Source: Pratylenchus scribneri
Lineage: Eukaryota; Nematoda; Chromadorea; Rhabditida; Pratylenchidae
DNA length: 64,000 nucleotides
NCBI GenBank assembly: GCA_030063045.1
Contig: JAQSEB010000145.1
Span: forward strand, 372,001-436,000
Reading direction: 5' to 3'
Within the stretch, counting starts at the first letter, position 1, and every line of letters begins with the position of its first letter. The translations under genes were made by a program, and so were the position numbers. The notes under the pieces are model-generated. The model did not search any database and was not told the origin of the DNA. It worked only from the letters and a program-made list of their open reading frames with translations. Shown piece by piece: positions 58,871 through 64,000 of this stretch.

Positions 58871-59334
58871 ATTTTTCATATCTGCTGGACATAAATATAT
58901 ATAATTTACGCAAATATACCCTTATGATAATGCCTGTAAAGTGTAAATGATTGGTCAACATGGAAATGAATTTCTTTATAAACCAATTGAACTTTTGATG
59001 AGAAGGAAATTAAAATAAGTAAATTAAAAAAAAAATAAAACACGCAAATTTATGTGTGGTCTTTCCATCAGCATTCTTACATTAATGAACAATTCTAAAA
59101 ATTCTTTTTTTATTTTATGATTTTTTTTTGTAAATTTGCTGCCATATTTCGCATTAAAATTCCCAGAATCTCACACCTCATTTTTTGGCACTCCATTTCT
59201 ACATTATTAACAAAGTGCAAAATAACAAAATATCGAAGAAAAATTATTAAGATTTAAATTAAAAAAAAACGCTTTAAAATATGATTTAATAAAATAAAAA
59301 TACTTTTTGGCACATCCCGACTTAATATATGAAT

Positions 59335-59837
59335 TAGGGTTGCGCCCCCGCAGTGCGGGGGCGGGTTGTGCGGGGGTCGGGGTTTGCGGGGTTGGCACTT
59401 GCGGGTTCGGGTTCGGGGGTGACCCCTTGCGGGGGCCCCCGCGGGGATCCCCGCGGGGGCGGGGGTAGCGTAAATTTTTTAAAAAGCCACATTTTCCAAA
59501 TAAAAAATTTTTTTGAAGAAAAATTTCATCCAAAAATGGCTGCGCAGCGAAAAATTTTATCTAAAAATAGCCTCGCAGAGAAAAATTTTAATAAAAAATT
59601 TTACTATCCTACAAAAATTTGGTCAAAATTTCCCTATCGAACCCCATTTTCCCTGAAAAATCCAATAATATGGGGTGCATTTTCACCCCCGCGGGGGTGC
59701 GGGGGCGCGGGGGTGGCTCTTGCGGGGATGCGGGGGCGCGGGGGTGGCATATGCGGGGATAGGGTCGGGGGTGAAACCCAAAAAGTGCGGGGATCCCCGT
59801 CGGGGGTGACCCCCGCGGGTGCGGGGGCGCAACCCTA
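59335..59837. mobile_element. hAT-type G-rich miniature element
   Basis: Perfect ends TAGGGTTGCGCCCCCGCA and complement, flanked by ATATGAAT at 59327-59334 and 59838-59845 (8 bp). The interior has long gcgggggcgcggggg runs and the atggctgcgcagcgaaaaatttt module shared with 9945-10273. Long frames inside are compositional artefacts. Confidence 0.85.
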
Positions 59838-60172
59838 ATATGAATAGAATGCTGAGAGAATAAAATTTTCTATAATATATAATATTACGTAATAAATTCT
59901 AAAAAGGAAAAATTTAAATTGATATAAATTATTAGCGGGGAATTACAAAATTAAGAGAAAATGAGTCAGACTACTTAAAACACATTTTTATTGTTATCGA
60001 AATTAATTAAATTCAAGTCATTTTCAATGAAAATATTAATTTAGATTAAATAAACTTTTCCCAATTTGTTACAAAAAGTAACTTATTGCAAATTATAATA
60101 GGCAAAATTTATATTTACAAATTTTATAAAAATAAAATTATTTTAAGAGCAAATGAAATAATACAACTAAAA

Positions 60173-60603
60173 CAGGGGTACCAGAACCCGGACGTACTTT
60201 TTAAAAGATTTGTACTTTTTTTTGAAGGGTCAAATCTTTGAAAATAAAATGTACTTTTTTAAAAGATTTGTACTTTTTTAACTTTGGTGTACTTTTTGTA
60301 CTTTTTTTTCTCGAAATTCTGAAAAATTGGTCAAAATTTTTTGGTGCGCGGCCATTTTTGGCTTAAAAATTTCGTTGTGGGGCAATTTTTTGGCTTAATT
60401 TTTCACGGCTCGAAAAATTTTAAAAATTTCTTCTCAAAAAAACATGAAATCTTAATTCTAGATCCCCGGTTTATCATTTATGATTAAAACCTATTAAAAA
60501 ATTTTAATCAATTTATATTAGCTTAAAACGAAAATTTTTGACAACAAAATCTTTTTTTTCCAGGCCAATGTACTTTTTTCAAAAAAAAAATCTGGAATCT
60601 CTG
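60173..60603. mobile_element. hAT-type miniature element
   Basis: Imperfect ends caggggtaccagaac and cagagattccagatt (right end, complement), flanked by AACTAAAA at 60165-60172 and 60604-60611. The interior is rich in gtactttttt and contains a ggccatttttggc stretch. Confidence 0.75.
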
Positions 60604-60785
60604 AACTAAAATCACTATTTAAAATTTGTCATCATAAATAATTTGGGAATGAAAATAAATGAATTCACTAGAATTTTTCTATTTAAGATATTTTATTGTT
60701 AAATATAAATTTTTCATTTTTTATTAACAAAATTCACGCTTCGAACAATTTTAACCATATTTTGATGATTCTAAATTATATCCTT

Positions 60786-63465
60786 CTAATCTTCATTATA
60801 ATTTTTGCATTTGACACCGGTCAGCTGCTCCACCCATTCGCCATCAATTTTTTCAAATCTATTTTCGCGTGGGGCGCAAGCATTTCCTCCGAGTACGCCA
60901 ATTTGATATTGTCGCCCATCATTCGTGTTATTTCTAACCATTAAAGCTGTACCACCACTGTCTCCCTATAGAAGGAAAAATTATTTTTAATAAATTTTAA
61001 AATATTTTTAGATACACTATGAATTTTGGTAATAGTTTCGTTTGGTAAACCCTATTTTTTTGGAAAAAAATGATTTGTATTTGCCTTAAAAATGCATATT
61101 TCGATATTTTTGATTTCAAGGAATCGAATTTTTATTCATTTGAATTCTAATCAATTCAAATGGTTCAAAAACAGGTTTAAAAAGTACTAAGTCAATGTTG
61201 ACTTAAGTACCGTAAATTTCCTATTAGAAGCCCCAGGGCTTATAAATTTCATAGACCCTCTAGAGGGGGCTACAAATAGGGAGGGGGCTTCAAATATAGA
61301 GGGGGCTTATAAATTTCAGAGAGGAAAAATGGATGAAAAATAAAATTTTATCGATAAAATTTGCAACAAATCAGAGCATGTTTTTACAACCCAAAATCTA
61401 TTTTTACAACATATTTTTACAATTTTTCATTTAATAAGATGTTTTTGGTGATTCCAAACATTTTTAGATGTTTTTAAAATTTACAACATTTTTTTATCAT
61501 TCAAAACATGTTTTTTTAAGATGTTTTCTGAAATTCAAAACACGTTTTTAAGAATTTTTTTGAAATTCAAACAAGTTTTTTCGATTCAAAACATATTTTC
61601 GAACATGTTTTTGCAATTCAAAACATGTTTTTATAAATCTTTTTGCAATTCAAAACATGTTTTTATAAATCTAAAACACGTTTTTGAACATGTTTTTAAA
61701 TCAAAACATTTTTCGGACATGTTTTTGTAATTCTCAGCATGTTTTTTTTCGATTAAAAACATATTTTTATCATTCTAAACATGTCTAGAGATTCATAAAA
61801 TAAAAGTTGAAAAAAATTTTTGGAGGAAGGGGCTTCTAATAGGGAGGGGGCTTCAAATAGAGAGGGGGCTTATAAATTTCAGAGATCCTCTAGAGGGGGC
61901 TTCTAATAGAAAGGGGGCTTCAAATAGAGAGGGGGCTTCAAATAGGAAATTTACGGTAGTTTAGCAGGTTCCTTCCCAAAGGTGGTTGCCTTCGGGGGAG
62001 CCATGAGAGGGGAATTGCCGAAATGGAATATTAACATTCATTTATCTAGATAGAAATCACAATAATAATAATAGGCGAAGATTGGAAATTTGGGCGGCTG
62101 GCCCAAGACCGGGCCACTAGGAAGCTGGGGAGCCCTATCCCAACTAATCCCAGGGCCGATCGGGGCGAATGAACACTTAGTGGGGGATTTGGATTGGTTT
62201 TAAAATCCCGGAGAGCTATTTGGTCCTAGGAGGGAACAGTTGTTTTATTTCCCTCTAACAAAAAGTTTATTTCTTCGTCGAATTGGATTAAAAGTACAGA
62301 AAAATAAAATTACATTATACCGAATTGAAAAGGGGAAATATTTAAAATTGCGAAAGGAGTATTGAAAATTGCGAAAAGGATATAATGTCTCAAACCAGTT
62401 TTTGGTTTATAACTTTTTTGTAACTAGGGGTTTAGGGCTAGGGTTAGGTTCAGGGCAGGCATGGGATTAGGGGCTAAGGGTTAGGGGCTAGGGGCTAGGG
62501 TTATGGATAGGGATTTGATATGGCCAAGTTATATGGCCTAAAAGAGAATGAGACATAATATCCTTTTCGCAATTTTCAATACTCTTTTCGCAATTTTAAA
62601 TACCATCCATTGAAAAGAATGCCATATTCAGATTAATTGAAATCGAAATCCCTAAATAATATGCATTTTAAGGTAAATATAAATAAATTCATTTTTTCCC
62701 CCAAAAAGAGAAATGTCAACCGGATGCAAATTGATATAATTTAATTTTAAATATTAAAATTAGAAACCCCGCTGATTGTGTGTTGAGCGTTGGCTTCGTG
62801 ACAAACTTTGGAAGGGGTATTTGGTGTCAAGCAAGGATGGGTCCTGACAATATCCCATCGGAATACATCGGGATAGACAAATGTTTGTGGTCCGATGCAT
62901 GGGGCTAGTAAATTATTGATAATATTTTTATAATATTAAATTTATTTAAATTAATTTGAATTTTAAATTTTCCACATACCAACTGTACTTCCCCATCCCG
63001 CAATTGTGGCATTTCCCTCAGGGTTGGAAATGCTATTTGGGTCCAAACAAACAATGCAAATGGAATGAACATTTTCATTAAATTCAATATCTTGACCCAA
63101 CTGGAATTTTCAAATTTATGGCAAATATAAATTAAAATTTAAAAATAGCCCACATCCAGAATAGCCTGATCGCGAAATATAGGACCCCCAATGTTTGTAT
63201 AATATGGATGAATATGGAAAGCGGATTTGTTGAGCACAATTCGCTGGCCTTCCGTTTTGTTTGCCGACCCATACACAACAGTGATTGTGTCGTCTTCCGT
63301 CATTCGATTCACTCGAACACAATGGCCACAAGTGAGCACATGCCGTGGACTAATCAGAGAACCAGTGAAAAAACTGGACTGATTTTGACCATTTTGTTGA
63401 AAAGTGTATGACACATAAACCATCCATGGCATTTGCTGAATGTCGCCTTCCCATCCATTGATAAG
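60786..63465 (-). CDS. Trypsin-like serine protease, catalytic triad present, 5' exon missing
   Basis: Four in-frame exons: 63154-63465, 62980-63100, 62768-62904 and 60786-60965, about 248 residues of S1 domain. The first visible exon opens with LINGWEGDIQQMPWMVYVSY, equivalent to the IVGG activation site and PWQV. The His box is VLTCGHCV, the Asp is in RDQAILDLGQDIEFN, followed by TIAGWGSTV. The Ser box GDSGGTALMV keeps Ser. All three catalytic residues are present, unlike the homologue at 6619-8925. A signal-peptide exon must lie upstream of 63465, within the last 500 bp unrecognised or beyond the window. The last intron (60966-62767) is crowded with inserted elements. Probably secreted; a digestive or parasitism role is only a guess. 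Confidence 0.8.
61210..61956. mobile_element. Inverted-repeat element with AAACATGTTTT interior, copy 2
   Basis: Same termini as 55486-56272 but in opposite orientation, bordered by TA on both sides (61208-61209 and 61957-61958), suggesting a Tc1/mariner-type target. Lies inside the last intron of the trypsin-like gene. Confidence 0.85.
61960..62320. other. GC-richer stretch in a protease intron
   Basis: Contains ggctggcccaagaccgggcc and ggagccctatcccaactaat. No frame, ends or relative in the window recognised; possibly a fragment of another element. Confidence 0.4.
62333..62608. mobile_element. Inverted-repeat element, 9-bp duplication, TTAGGG-like core
   Basis: Arms of about 60 bp (aaaattgcgaaaggagtatt, gaaaattgcgaaaaggatat, aatgtctca) pair with the right side. 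Flanked by ATTGAAAAG at 62324-62332 and 62609-62617. The core 62425-62515 is ggggtttagggctagggtta and related steps. Intron of the trypsin-like gene. Confidence 0.8.
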
Positions 63466-63689
63466 CTATTAAAATATGTTTTAATTGAAGAAAATTATGG
63501 ATAACAAAAGATTTAATTTATTCATTTAATAATATGAGATTGCACATTCATGATGATTTTATAAAAATAGAGATTGACAAAATAGAGAGAGAGAGTTGGT
63601 TGGATCCCCGGGGAAGGGGGAATCGTTAGGGGACAAATTTTCGGGGAACATCTCGGACTGCCCCAGGGGGAGAACTTTTTCGGGGACGG

Positions 63690-63850
63690 AGATTAGGGTT
63701 GTAGCCCCGACCCGAACCCGACCCGAAAACCCCGAAAACCCCGACAATTTTCCCCCCGAAACTCGAAAACCCCGACCCGAAATTTTCGAGAACCCGAAAA
63801 CCCCTACCCGAACCCGATCTTCACCCCGAACCTTTTCCACCCTGAAAATT
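63690..63850. repeat. CCCGAACCC-rich stretch, possible left end of a hAT element
   Basis: Starts attagggttgtagccccgac, like the TAGGGTTG end at 59335, followed by cccgacccgaacccgacccg repeats. No matching right end is visible before 64000. Confidence 0.5.
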
Positions 63851-64000
63851 ATTTTGAAAAGATATTTTTAAAATTATTTTTCAAAGCGAATACATGATAA
63901 TTTATCTTTTTTTTCTTTAGTTTATACAAAATATCAAAAAATTTTCGCGCTCGCGCCTGTCGGCGCTCGCAAATGTTATTTTTTGTCTAAATAAATACAA

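Noticed and set aside
59353..59838. 161-codon Gly-rich frame
   Set aside because: Lies inside the G-rich hAT miniature element; composition artefact.
1..64000. Canonical nematode telomere repeat, tRNA or rRNA genes
   Set aside because: No TTAGGC tandem run and no convincing RNA-gene structure were found by eye. A tRNA scan would be needed to be certain.

Overview
The window looks like nuclear DNA of a nematode, perhaps a plant-parasitic tylenchid; that placement is inferred from gene content only. Outside the first 4.6 kb it is very AT-rich. Genes are split by small GT-AG introns. They include serpentine 7TM receptors, trypsin-like proteases and a family combining a coiled coil, an F-box-like segment and a SPRY domain. 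No rRNA, tRNA, operon or CRISPR array was recognised. All exon models were spliced by eye using GT/AG and reading-frame continuity, so boundaries may be off by 1-2 bases.

Layout. 1-4660 is a GC-richer composite array of degenerate TTAATCCC runs and short hairpins, grading into diverged copies up to 5.6 kb. 6.6-8.9 kb holds a serine protease homologue that has lost catalytic His and Ser (minus). 9.9-13.4 kb holds a hAT-type miniature element and a pol-less LTR retrotransposon (gag with four zinc knuckles, then an LTR). 14.7-21.4 kb is the F-box-like/SPRY cluster: two intact genes, one pseudogene, and a decayed receptor first exon. 21.7-28.5 and 35.1-39.8 kb hold two duplicated Srsx-like receptors with the same six exons; intron 1 of the first has expanded into a 3.4-kb satellite that is one monomer in the second. 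Between them, 30.0-34.4 kb encodes an unrecognised secreted 481-residue protein with an acidic tail. 41.8-44.8 kb is a third receptor, 47.0-49.8 kb a coiled-coil gene of doubtful integrity, 51.1-55.2 kb a family of small secreted/membrane proteins with shared TGACGTCA upstream elements, 56.9-58.0 kb a fourth receptor, and 60.8-63.5 kb an apparently active trypsin-like protease whose first exon is missing or beyond the window.

The non-coding part is crowded with small inverted-repeat elements, many nested and many in introns. Several have clear target duplications (8 bp hAT-like, 9 bp Mutator-like, TA Tc1/mariner-like). At least seven elements with different terminal repeats carry a degenerate telomere-like core (TTAGGG/CCCTAA-like, not the usual nematode TTAGGC). 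With the TTAATCCC array at the left edge, this is the most unusual theme of the window.
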